Positions 1 to 5,931 of a stretch of DNA of 10,437 nucleotides are shown here, in pieces. Source of the stretch: Candidatus Peregrinibacteria bacterium (GTDB lineage Bacteria > Patescibacteriota > Gracilibacteria > Peribacterales > Peribacteraceae). A model generated the notes under the pieces. It was not told the origin of the DNA. It saw only the letters and a list, made by a program, of their open reading frames with translations, and searched no databases. Each line of letters opens with the position of its first letter. Within the stretch, counting starts at the first letter, position 1. The stretch is from positions 1 through 10,437 of the forward strand of contig VGKZ01000034.1 in the NCBI GenBank assembly GCA_016866815.1, given 5' to 3'. The position numbers and the translations under genes are program-made.

Positions 1-1
1 G

Positions 2-1099
2 AAGCAAAATCCAAGCATAAAAAATGCCGAAGATCTCGTTCAAGACAAAGAAGCACGTCTTCAAAGTGTTAATAAGCAGCTTAATGGTACAAGTCCAGGA
101 CCCGCATTAGATTTGAAGAACCTGAATAATCAAAAGACTGAAAAAACTACTGAACGAGATAAACTGGCAAAAACCGATCCGCAGTATGCCGCCTTGGATG
201 CACAAATTAAAGGTTTGGAAGGTCAGATAAAGGCTCTAGAACCAGCTGTCGAACAGCTGAAATCAGAGCGAGATCAACTTGTTGCAGATATTAATAAGAT
301 TAAGAATGCACAGAATGAATCCAAAGAGGAGCAAGTCAAATTGAGAGGTACGGTTAATACTATTAAGGCGCTCGCCCGCAATGCAGATATTGTAGGGCGT
401 CCTCTCGGGCCCGAGCTTAAGGCGATTGCTGAATCCATCAATGTTCAGGATGGAACGGATGGTGTCAGCATTGCTTTGAAGATCAATCCAAAAAACCCTG
501 CGACCATAGATGGGATTCGTGTTAGCTTGCAGAAATTCGGCATGGATCCGGCTGTCATAGACGGAGATGGCAAGGTGAATGACCCCAAGCCCCTTTTGGA
601 TGCCGTTCAGAAGGTGGTGGAACGTGTACAGAACCCAAACCGAGAGATTACAGAAGTTAAAGGCCTAACGGTTGATCCTGTTACTGGTGATATTAAGGGG
701 CTGGAAACGCTAAGTAATACCGCATTGGGCGATGCCTATTTGAAAATATGCAAGGGAACAACCAGCACAGACAGGCAAAAACAACAGATTGCTTATGCTG
801 TTGAAGCCAAATTTAAAAATGGTTTTACATCAGAAAATCAAGAACTAGCGCAAAAGCTTTTAGCGAATACCCCTTCAAGCTTCTCTTCAAAAAGTGCAAT
901 GTCGGAAGATTTGGCAACTCAGGTATCCACGATACTTTCGGATCGCAGTTTCCAAGGTAAAACTACGGTAATTATTCATTACAAAACCCCAAAAGCTGTA
1001 ATTCATATAGATCCCGGAACTCTGGATACCTTCGCAAAATCCGATCTCGCTAAACAATTTCCAATAGCCGCAAGGCTCCTTGCTTCATCCAAAACGTAA
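2..1099 (+). CDS. Hypothetical coiled-coil protein, 5' end outside window
   Basis: The frame is open from base 2 to the TAA at 1097-1099, with no stop before the TTG at 113, so the gene starts outside the window; the TTG at 113 and its 328 codons are only a lower bound. The first ~110 visible residues are rich in K, E, Q, A and L with heptad-like spacing and should form a coiled coil (for example around LEGQIKALEPAVEQLKSERD). The remaining ~250 residues look like a globular mixed alpha/beta part, ending in a strand-rich stretch (TTVIIHYKTPKAVIHIDPGT) and a helix. I see no signal peptide or membrane segment in the visible part. Base composition is clearly AT-richer than the genes to the right (22 G/C of 60 bases at 121-180). 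I do not recognise the family; a structural or accessory protein is possible, but no function can be assigned. Confidence 0.75.
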   Translation, partial: KQNPSIKNAEDLVQDKEARLQSVNKQLNGTSPGPALDLKNLNNQKTEKTTERDKLAKTDPQYAALDAQIKGLEGQIKALEPAVEQLKSERDQLVADINKIKNAQNESKEEQVKLRGTVNTIKALARNADIVGRPLGPELKAIAESINVQDGTDGVSIALKINPKNPATIDGIRVSLQKFGMDPAVIDGDGKVNDPKPLLDAVQKVVERVQNPNREITEVKGLTVDPVTGDIKGLETLSNTALGDAYLKICKGTTSTDRQKQQIAYAVEAKFKNGFTSENQELAQKLLANTPSSFSSKSAMSEDLATQVSTILSDRSFQGKTTVIIHYKTPKAVIHIDPGTLDTFAKSDLAKQFPIAARLLASSKT

Positions 1100-1197
1100 G
1101 TGAAAAATTTCCATCGGGTAGACTCAGTGGAAGTGCGGCAGGGTAATTGGAAGATTTTTCTAGTAGGCACATTTGGTTGAGCATGAGTTTGGTGACG

Positions 1198-1217
1198 TAT
1201 TTACATAATGGTAAATA
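1198..1217. promoter_or_regulatory. Candidate operator: 7-bp inverted repeat over the -35 box
   Basis: TATTTAC at 1198-1204 and GTAAATA at 1211-1217 form a perfect inverted repeat with a 6-bp spacer. The left arm overlaps the -35 hexamer of the promoter for the ORF at 1236. The position suits a dimeric repressor site; that role is inferred, and an AT-rich palindrome of this size can arise by chance. Confidence 0.35.
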
Positions 1218-1228
1218 TGGTATATAAT
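1200..1228 (+). promoter_or_regulatory. Sigma70-type promoter of the 67-codon ORF
   Basis: The -35 box TTTACA (1200-1205, one mismatch to TTGACA) and a perfect -10 box TATAAT (1223-1228) are separated by the optimal 17 bp. Transcription should start about 7 bp after the -10 box, around 1235, which is at or one base before the ATG at 1236. No Shine-Dalgarno sequence lies between. The mRNA is therefore predicted to be leaderless. Confidence 0.7.
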
Positions 1229-1235
1229 ACTAATT

Positions 1236-1439
1236 ATGAAAAACATCAACACATCAGCAGGCAGCGAAATGCAAAACTTTGAGGACAGGTTCAGAGAGAT
1301 GGTGAGCACGTATGTCGTCGTTGGATTGAGATCAAAAATCAGCACAGATCGTGAGCGCATAGAACAGGGATTACTGCAATGGGCTCAAAATCTAGCTGAA
1401 AGAATCCGCACAGCGCATCCTGGAGTGGAGAAGCTATAA
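1236..1439 (+). CDS. Small hypothetical protein, 67 aa, leaderless mRNA predicted
   Basis: An ATG-started ORF of 67 codons ends in TAA. The product is hydrophilic and mostly helical in appearance (FEDRFREMVSTYVVVGLR, then ERIEQGLLQWAQNLAERIR), without cysteines, a signal peptide or a membrane span. The ATG at 1236 is preferred over the internal ATG at 1269 because a near-perfect promoter ends 7 bp before it. The gene faces the - strand tRNA-Leu and ends 36 bp from it. I do not recognise the family. An inverted repeat over the promoter would fit a small self-regulated gene, but no helix-turn-helix is evident. The promoter makes this more credible than a random ORF. Confidence 0.55.
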   Translation: MKNINTSAGSEMQNFEDRFREMVSTYVVVGLRSKISTDRERIEQGLLQWAQNLAERIRTAHPGVEKL

Positions 1440-1475
1440 CCTCGTTCAAGGAAACATCAGAGTAGTGGGATTGTG

Positions 1476-1561
1476 TGGTGCCGGGGAGAGGACTTGAACC
1501 TCCATGGGATTGCTCCCGCCAGCTCCTAAGGCTGGTGCGTCTGCCATTTCGCCACCCCGGC
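1476..1561 (-). tRNA. tRNA-Leu (anticodon UAG)
   Basis: This is a class II tRNA of 86 nt read on the - strand. The acceptor stem pairs GCCGGGG (1561-1555) with CCCCGGC (1486-1480). The discriminator A (1479) and an encoded CCA (1478-1476) follow. The anticodon stem CCAGC/GCTGG (1535-1531 and 1523-1519) encloses the loop CTTAGGA, placing anticodon UAG at 1528-1526, which reads CUA and other CUN leucine codons. A long variable arm (GGGA/TCCC type) and a T arm with GGAGG-TTCAAGT-CCTCT confirm the leucine class. It starts 32 bp after the stop of the coiled-coil gene on the same strand and may be cut out of that transcript; I see no separate promoter in the gap. Confidence 0.96.
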
Positions 1562-1593
1562 GTAATCGTAGAGTAATTGAATATTCCATTATC

Positions 1594-2586
1594 TCAATCC
1601 CCAAGGGGCACCTCCCCGGAAAGGATTTGCTTCTCCATCTCTACAGCATCCTGCTTTTTCGTCCATTCCTTCTTCTCCGCCATGTGCTTCGCCTGCCGGA
1701 GCTGTGCTTCCGCCTCTGTTTTTTTGCGGTTTTCCTCCTGCACGGCGTCATCACGTTTTCTCTTCGCGTCCTGCTCCACCTTTGTCACCGCTTTCTGCGT
1801 CTCCACCTCGATGTCGTTGCTCAGCTTCCGGTACTTCGCAGTGATCTTGTCGGTTTCGGAACGCTCCTTCATCTCGAAAGCGCGCAGCAATTGAGTCCGC
1901 GTCGGTTCGGGCATCATCTCGATTCGCGCGCGCTCATTGCGGAGACTCTGTTGCTGATTTCCCGCTTCCGCCCGTTCCTTTGCCTGCAGCTGCGACTGCT
2001 TCGCGCGTGCTTCGTCCCGTAGCGACTGGATCATCTGCTTCTCGCGGACATCGGCTTCGCCGCGTGCTTTGCGGGATGCATTCTCTATTCTGCGTAACTC
2101 AGCACGCTCCTGCATATCCGCCTGAGATTTTTCCACGATCGCTTCCCGTTCGGCCTCTGCTTTCAGCCGCAGCTTCGTATTCTGCGCTTCGTTCTTCTTC
2201 CGTTCCTTCAGCATCATGACGCGGTTCTGGTTCCCGAGTTCGCGCATGTAGGCCATCTTCTCCTGCAGCTCTTTCTCCTTTTTCTCCTGATCTGCCTTCA
2301 TGCGATCCGCTTCCTCTTTCTTACGACGCTTCATCTCCGCAACCTCCGCGTCCCGTTGTTTCCTCTCTTTACGGAACCGAGTGTCTTCGCTCTTGCGCTT
2401 CACTTCCGCCTGCAGCTCCTCTTTCACCACTTCCCGTCCATGTTCCTGTGCTGCGGCCTCGGCACCTTCATGTTTTTCACGGATCTTCTCCTGCTTTTTC
2501 TGCAACGCCTCACGTTGCTTCTGATTGCGGGCATCCAGTTTCCGCAGTTCGTCCTGAGGGTCATTGGTGGGCATCGGATACAGCAT
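1594..2586 (-). CDS. Highly charged coiled-coil protein, 330 aa, unknown function
   Basis: The ORF runs from the ATG at 2586 to TGA at 1594. Nearly the whole chain after residue ~10 is a low-complexity run of K, E, R, Q and A with very few aromatic residues and almost no glycine or proline, predicting one long alpha-helical coiled coil. There is no cysteine, signal peptide or membrane anchor, so a soluble cytoplasmic rod is likely. Composition resembles TolA-like or SMC-arm-like helices, but that is composition rather than homology. It starts 36 bp after the aspS stop and ends 32 bp before tRNA-Leu, so it probably shares the aspS transcript. An alternative start is the ATG at 2574 (MPTNDPQDEL), and neither start has a good ribosome site. 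The strongly basic and acidic mix could suit nucleic-acid or ribosome contact, which is speculation. Confidence 0.8.
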   Translation of the reverse strand: MLYPMPTNDPQDELRKLDARNQKQREALQKKQEKIREKHEGAEAAAQEHGREVVKEELQAEVKRKSEDTRFRKERKQRDAEVAEMKRRKKEEADRMKADQEKKEKELQEKMAYMRELGNQNRVMMLKERKKNEAQNTKLRLKAEAEREAIVEKSQADMQERAELRRIENASRKARGEADVREKQMIQSLRDEARAKQSQLQAKERAEAGNQQQSLRNERARIEMMPEPTRTQLLRAFEMKERSETDKITAKYRKLSNDIEVETQKAVTKVEQDAKRKRDDAVQEENRKKTEAEAQLRQAKHMAEKKEWTKKQDAVEMEKQILSGEVPLGD

Positions 2587-2622
2587 ACCACGCGTTGCCC
2601 CTGTTGCCCTTGGCTGCCCGCG

Positions 2623-4383
2623 CTACGCTTCCACTACCTTCACATGTGCTTCGTCGAGCTGCTTCTTTGGCATCACCGATGGCGCGCCGAGCATCAGGTC
2701 TTTCGCCTTCTGGTCTTTGGGGAACGCGATCACCTCGCGGATGTTCGGCTCGCCGGCGAGAATCATCACCACGCGGTCGATGCCGTACGCAAAGCCGCCG
2801 TGCGGCGGAGCACCGTATTCAAATGCCTTCAGCATGTGGCCGAAACGTTTCTCCTGGTCCGCCTTCGAGATGCCAAGCAGATCGAATACCTCCTGCTGCA
2901 GCTTGCGGTCGTGGATACGGATGGAACCCGAACCGAGTTCGTATCCGTCGAGGACGAGGTCATAGCAGATAGCGTGCACGGCGAGTGGGTCGGTGTGACG
3001 CTTCTCCCATTCGTTGATGTTCGGCGTCGTGAACGGGTGATGGGAGAAGGTGATGCTGCCGTCTTCATCCTCTTCGCACAGGGGGAACTCCGTCACCCAG
3101 AAGAGCGAATGCACCGAATCATCGATGAGATTGAAACGCTTTGCGGCTTCCGTGCGGATCTTCCCGAGGCTTGCACACACGACGCGGAATGCATCGGCGC
3201 CGAAGAATAGTGCGTCGCCTGTTTTTGCACCGGTCGCCTTCTGCAGCTTGTCCAGGAATCCCTCGCCGAAGAACTTCAGGAGAGGGGACTGCGGTCCTTC
3301 CGCCTTGAACAGGATGTAGGCCAGCCCCTTTGCCTTCTGCTCTTTGGCCAACTCCGTCCAGCGGTCGATTTCGCTACGTGATAACTCCGCTCCGCCGGGA
3401 ACCCGAAGTGCACGGACGGTACCGGTTTTCACGCCGAGAGCGTCCTCGAACACTTTGAAGCCGCACCCTTTGCAGAGCGGCGAAATATCGACAATCGGCA
3501 GGTCGTACCGGAGGTCCGGCTTGTCCGAACCGTAGTTATCCATCACATGCTGCCAGGTGAATGTTTCCACTTTGCCGTTCTTCAGGGGTTTCGTGCTGCA
3601 TTCCTTCAAGATTGCTTCGATGGATCCCTGAATCATCTTCTGGACGTCTGCCTGTTCACAGAAACTCATTTCGAAGTCGAGCTGCGTGAATTCCGGCTGG
3701 CGGTCGCCGCGCTGGTCTTCGTCGCGGAAGCACCGTGCAATCTGGAAGTACCGGTCCAGACCGCCGACCATGCAGAGTTGCTTGAGTTGCTGCGGACTCT
3801 GCGGGAGCACGAAGAACTGTCCGGGGTAGATGCGTGACGGAACGATGTATTCCCTCGCACCTTCGGGCGTTCCTTTGATGAGACATGGCGTATCCACTTC
3901 CACGCACCCCTGGCCACTGAAGTACGAGCGGATGATCTGGAAGATCTTGGATCTAAGCAGCATGTTGTTGCGCATGCGTTCCCTGCGCAGATCCAGATAG
4001 CGGTACTGCAGACGGAGCTCCTCATTCACTTCCTTTGCCTGGTCGATTTCGAACGGCGGTGTGACGGCTTCGTTGAGTACAGTCATTTCCTTCACGCGCA
4101 CTTCGATGTTCCCTGTGGGGTTGTCATCGCGCTCCGCGCCTTCGAGGCGCTTGCTCACCGTGCCTTTTACTTTGATCACCCATTCGGGACGAATGGTCTC
4201 GGCCACCTTGAAAATGCTTTTATCCTCCGGATTGCACACGACCTGCGTGAATCCGTAACGGTCGCGAAGATCGATGAACACCAGCCCTCCATGATCACGG
4301 CGCCGGTGCACCCAACCGCACAGCGTCACCTCCTGTTTGAGGTTTTTTTCGGTCAGCTGGCCGCAGGTGTGGGTACGGAGCAT
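2623..4383 (-). CDS. aspS: Aspartyl-tRNA synthetase, non-discriminating type
   Basis: This 586-residue protein matches full-length bacterial AspRS. It activates aspartate with ATP and loads it onto tRNA in the cytoplasm. An N-terminal OB-fold anticodon-binding domain (about 1-105) contains CGWVHRRRDHGG. The class II catalytic domain carries the QSPQ loop (195-198), motif 2 FRDEDQRGDRQPEFTQ (219-234, catalytic R220) and motif 3 GIDR (R537). The insert at about 300-420 corresponds to the bacterial GAD domain. His31 and Gly82 (EG after RL) match the pair known from Pseudomonas aeruginosa to mark AspRS that also charges tRNA-Asn; the misacylated product is then amidated by GatCAB. The start at 4383 fits the family start MLRTHTCGQL, although no Shine-Dalgarno motif precedes it. 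It lies 97 bp after nrdR and 36 bp before the coiled-coil gene. Confidence 0.97.
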   Translation of the reverse strand: MLRTHTCGQLTEKNLKQEVTLCGWVHRRRDHGGLVFIDLRDRYGFTQVVCNPEDKSIFKVAETIRPEWVIKVKGTVSKRLEGAERDDNPTGNIEVRVKEMTVLNEAVTPPFEIDQAKEVNEELRLQYRYLDLRRERMRNNMLLRSKIFQIIRSYFSGQGCVEVDTPCLIKGTPEGAREYIVPSRIYPGQFFVLPQSPQQLKQLCMVGGLDRYFQIARCFRDEDQRGDRQPEFTQLDFEMSFCEQADVQKMIQGSIEAILKECSTKPLKNGKVETFTWQHVMDNYGSDKPDLRYDLPIVDISPLCKGCGFKVFEDALGVKTGTVRALRVPGGAELSRSEIDRWTELAKEQKAKGLAYILFKAEGPQSPLLKFFGEGFLDKLQKATGAKTGDALFFGADAFRVVCASLGKIRTEAAKRFNLIDDSVHSLFWVTEFPLCEEDEDGSITFSHHPFTTPNINEWEKRHTDPLAVHAICYDLVLDGYELGSGSIRIHDRKLQQEVFDLLGISKADQEKRFGHMLKAFEYGAPPHGGFAYGIDRVVMILAGEPNIREVIAFPKDQKAKDLMLGAPSVMPKKQLDEAHVKVVEA

Positions 4384-4435
4384 GGGGTCAGTGTAGGGGC
4401 TTTGTTAGGCTGATTCTAGCGTTCTTAAAAGGAAT

Positions 4436-4462
4436 CCGAGGAAACCGAGGCAACCGAGGTTT
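4436..4462. repeat. Three tandem 9-bp units in the nrdR-aspS gap
   Basis: CCGAGGAAA, CCGAGGCAA and CCGAGGTTT follow each other without a gap, sharing the core CCGAGG. GAAACC at 4441-4446 and GGTTTC at 4458-4463 can also pair into a 6-bp stem with an 11-nt loop, extended by G-T pairs. The site lies 18 bp past the nrdR stop. A weak terminator is possible, but there is no T run directly after the stem on the - strand. Confidence 0.6.
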
Positions 4463-4480
4463 CTTTGGAATCATTGGTTT

Positions 4481-4924
4481 CTACAACAACTTATTCATTG
4501 CTTCCTTGAATTCCTCAACGTCTTTGAATTCCCTATGTACGGATGCAAAGCGGATGTACGCGACTTTGTCGATCTTCTTGAGTTCTTTCATCACGTCATT
4601 ACCGATGGTGGAGGAGGCGACCTCTTTCTTATTTGCGCCCCACTTTTCCTCAAGGCGGGAAAGCAGTCTGTCGATCTGTTCCTGTGTTACCGGTCTCTTG
4701 GTACACGAAAGCCATATACCGCGTTCCAGTTTGGTGCGGGAGTATGGCTCTCTTGTTCCGTCACGTTTGATGATGATCAGTGTCGCAAGTTCCTGGCGCT
4801 CGAAGGTGGTGAAGCGGTGGCCGCACTTACCGCACTCGCGCCTGCGGCGCACGGCACGGCCTTCTTCGGAGAGGCGCGAGTCCACCACAGCCGTATCGTC
4901 ATTCTTGCAACGAGGACAGTGCAT
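4481..4924 (-). CDS. nrdR: Transcriptional repressor NrdR
   Basis: At 147 aa this is a typical full-length NrdR, the ATP/dATP-sensing repressor of ribonucleotide reductase genes. The N-terminal zinc ribbon has C3, C6, C31 and C34 (MHCPRC and CGKC), followed by HRFTTFER, a family signature. An ATP-cone domain covers roughly residues 48-138 and starts with IIIKRDGTREPYSR. The ATG at 4924 is firm because the zinc ribbon begins at residue 2. It follows a 66-codon ORF by 63 bp and precedes aspS by 97 bp. No ribonucleotide reductase gene or obvious NrdR box is visible here, so its targets lie elsewhere. Confidence 0.97.
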   Translation of the reverse strand: MHCPRCKNDDTAVVDSRLSEEGRAVRRRRECGKCGHRFTTFERQELATLIIIKRDGTREPYSRTKLERGIWLSCTKRPVTQEQIDRLLSRLEEKWGANKKEVASSTIGNDVMKELKKIDKVAYIRFASVHREFKDVEEFKEAMNKLL

Positions 4925-4987
4925 AGGACGAGCGTAAAGCTTTTAGCTCCTCGCTTCTAGCATCATGCAGACCTTTTACCTTTCTCA

Positions 4988-5188
4988 CTAGCGGTGTAAA
5001 AGCGAGCGGAAGCTGCTGTTTCCGGCGGCAGTCGCTAATTCGCGCTGTAGCGATTGCCCGATCTGAAATTGTGTGAGCGCATCTATTTCTTTCGGCGTTA
5101 ATTCCCTGCGGGCCATTTCCGACTGGAGGTGCAGCGCGTAGTCCGGATCTGGTGCCTTTCTCGCGTCTGCTGTATTTGACGTTTCCAT
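4988..5188 (-). CDS. Small hypothetical protein, 66 aa
   Basis: The ORF runs from the ATG at 5188 to TAG at 4988, between tsaC (65 bp away) and nrdR (63 bp away) on the same strand. The product is hydrophilic, with a middle part likely to be helical (TPKEIDALTQFQIGQSLQRE) and no cysteine, signal peptide or membrane span. A longer ORF (5249-4899, TTG start) overlaps in another frame and runs into nrdR; its arginine-, serine- and cysteine-rich mix looks like an off-frame reading, so I prefer this one. No Shine-Dalgarno motif precedes the ATG. I do not recognise the family. Confidence 0.5.
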   Translation of the reverse strand: METSNTADARKAPDPDYALHLQSEMARRELTPKEIDALTQFQIGQSLQRELATAAGNSSFRSLLHR

Positions 5189-5220
5189 AATAATAGTTGG
5201 AATAGATTAAAAGTCCGGGA

Positions 5221-5249
5221 TGTATACGGATGACTTCTTCGGGAATCAA
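5221..5249 (-). promoter_or_regulatory. Possible promoter upstream of the 66-codon ORF and nrdR
   Basis: On the - strand a -35-like TTGATT (5249-5244) and a -10-like TATACA (5226-5221) are 17 bp apart, just after the tsaC stop. Each box matches consensus at four of six positions, so the call is weak. It would give a leader of about 25-30 nt before the ATG at 5188. Confidence 0.25.
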
Positions 5250-5253
5250 GGGT

Positions 5254-5787
5254 TTACCCCCTCACAAGGTCCTCCGAACCCGACGAAAGATCGATAATCC
5301 TCGACGGGGAGCGACGCTCGAGGGTTCCGGAATCCAGGATGATATCGGGTGAAACGTCATTTTTTTCAAATTGCGCAAGGATCTCCTCCGCGGAGTAGGG
5401 ACTGGGGAGTCCGTGCAGATTGGCGGATGTTGTCGAAATAGGCCGTCCGAATTGCGCTACCAGTGACTGCGCGACGGGGTGGGGAGAGAGACGGAGCCCG
5501 ACGGTGATGGGCGTTGGGGGTAGGGCGTTGGGGGTAGGGAACAATTGATGTGGTGCGTCCGGGCGCAGTGGGAGGATGAGCGTAAGAGGCCCCGGGAGAA
5601 ATTCTTTCGCAAGCTCTTTGGCGCGGGCATTCCAGACAAGGTATTGCTTTGCCTGATCGAGGGAAGAGAAGAGCGCACTCACAGGCTGCGTGTCCGAGCG
5701 TTGCTTTATGCGGAAGAGCCGTGCGACCGCTTCCGAATTTCCGAGGTCGCATGCGAGTCCGTAACAAGTTTCCGTTGCATGAGCCAC
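5254..5787 (-). CDS. tsaC: Threonylcarbamoyl-AMP synthase, YrdC domain; N-terminus extends upstream
   Basis: The enzyme makes threonylcarbamoyl-AMP from threonine, bicarbonate and ATP for t6A at position 37 of ANN-reading tRNAs. From the GTG at 5787 one sees the YrdC motifs ATETCYGL (residues 4-11), KQR (28-30), LPGPLTLIL (64-72) and STTSAN (118-123). It is the short form without a C-terminal Sua5 domain. The first strand and helix expected in the family are encoded in the same frame upstream (about 5856-5788, IIILPSDSTGIARAVEALRS), so the GTG probably marks an artificially short protein. No ATG, GTG, TTG or CTG exists in frame between the stop at 5934-5932 and 5787; ATA or ATC codons at 5856-5848 are candidate starts. 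A proline-rich loop (FPTPNALPPTP, 83-93) comes from a 14-bp tandem repeat. tsaC follows dnaE on the same strand. Confidence 0.92.
   Translation of the reverse strand: MAHATETCYGLACDLGNSEAVARLFRIKQRSDTQPVSALFSSLDQAKQYLVWNARAKELAKEFLPGPLTLILPLRPDAPHQLFPTPNALPPTPITVGLRLSPHPVAQSLVAQFGRPISTTSANLHGLPSPYSAEEILAQFEKNDVSPDIILDSGTLERRSPSRIIDLSSGSEDLVRG
5509..5540. repeat. 14-bp tandem repeat inside tsaC
   Basis: GGGCGTTGGGGGTA occurs twice back to back (5509-5522 and 5523-5536), followed by GGGA, the start of a third copy or chance. The unit is not a multiple of three, so the copies are read in different frames and give PTPNALPPTP in TsaC, in a surface-loop position that is a few residues longer than in E. 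coli YrdC. Confidence 0.85.
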
Positions 5788-5875
5788 GGTGAGGCCCGAG
5801 CGGAGCGCTTCGACGGCGCGGGCGATGCCGGTGGAGTCGGAGGGAAGGATGATTATAGAAAGTATGGTACGTAAG

Positions 5876-5931
5876 GTAGGTATGGTAGGTAAACCAACAC
5901 ATACCCTACTTACTTTACCTACCTTACCTAC
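5876..5931. repeat. Long inverted repeat over the dnaE stop and tsaC leader
   Basis: The left arm at 5876-5893 (GTAGGTA, T, GGTAGGTAAA) pairs with the right arm at 5914-5931 (TTTACCTACC, T, TACCTAC): 17 paired bases, one T-T mismatch and a 20-nt loop. The dnaE stop TAG (5930-5928) lies in the right arm. The arms are themselves made of GGTA/GGTAG units. No T run follows on the - strand, so it is not a standard terminator. It might stabilise the dnaE end, attenuate transcription or hide the tsaC start. Confidence 0.8.

Noticed and set aside
1103..1159. Possible terminator after the left coiled-coil gene (AAAAATTTCC with GGAAGATTTTT)
   Set aside because: The stem is AT-rich, contains a bulge and has a loop of 36 nt, so it is too weak to call.
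1594..1596. UGA read as glycine (Gracilibacteria-type code)
   Set aside because: Reading through the TGA of the coiled-coil gene would run straight into tRNA-Leu; the gene at 9806 also ends in TGA, and no in-frame TGA occurs in the conserved genes.
2356..3210. 284-codon + strand frame across the aspS and coiled-coil genes
   Set aside because: It is antisense to two supported genes, spans their junction, and has no recognisable motif.
4413..4440. TAGAAT as a -10 box for aspS
   Set aside because: No acceptable -35 box lies 16-18 bp upstream.
4899..5249. 116-codon - strand frame overlapping the 66-codon ORF and nrdR
   Set aside because: It uses a TTG start, overlaps the nrdR zinc ribbon in another frame and has an off-frame-like composition.
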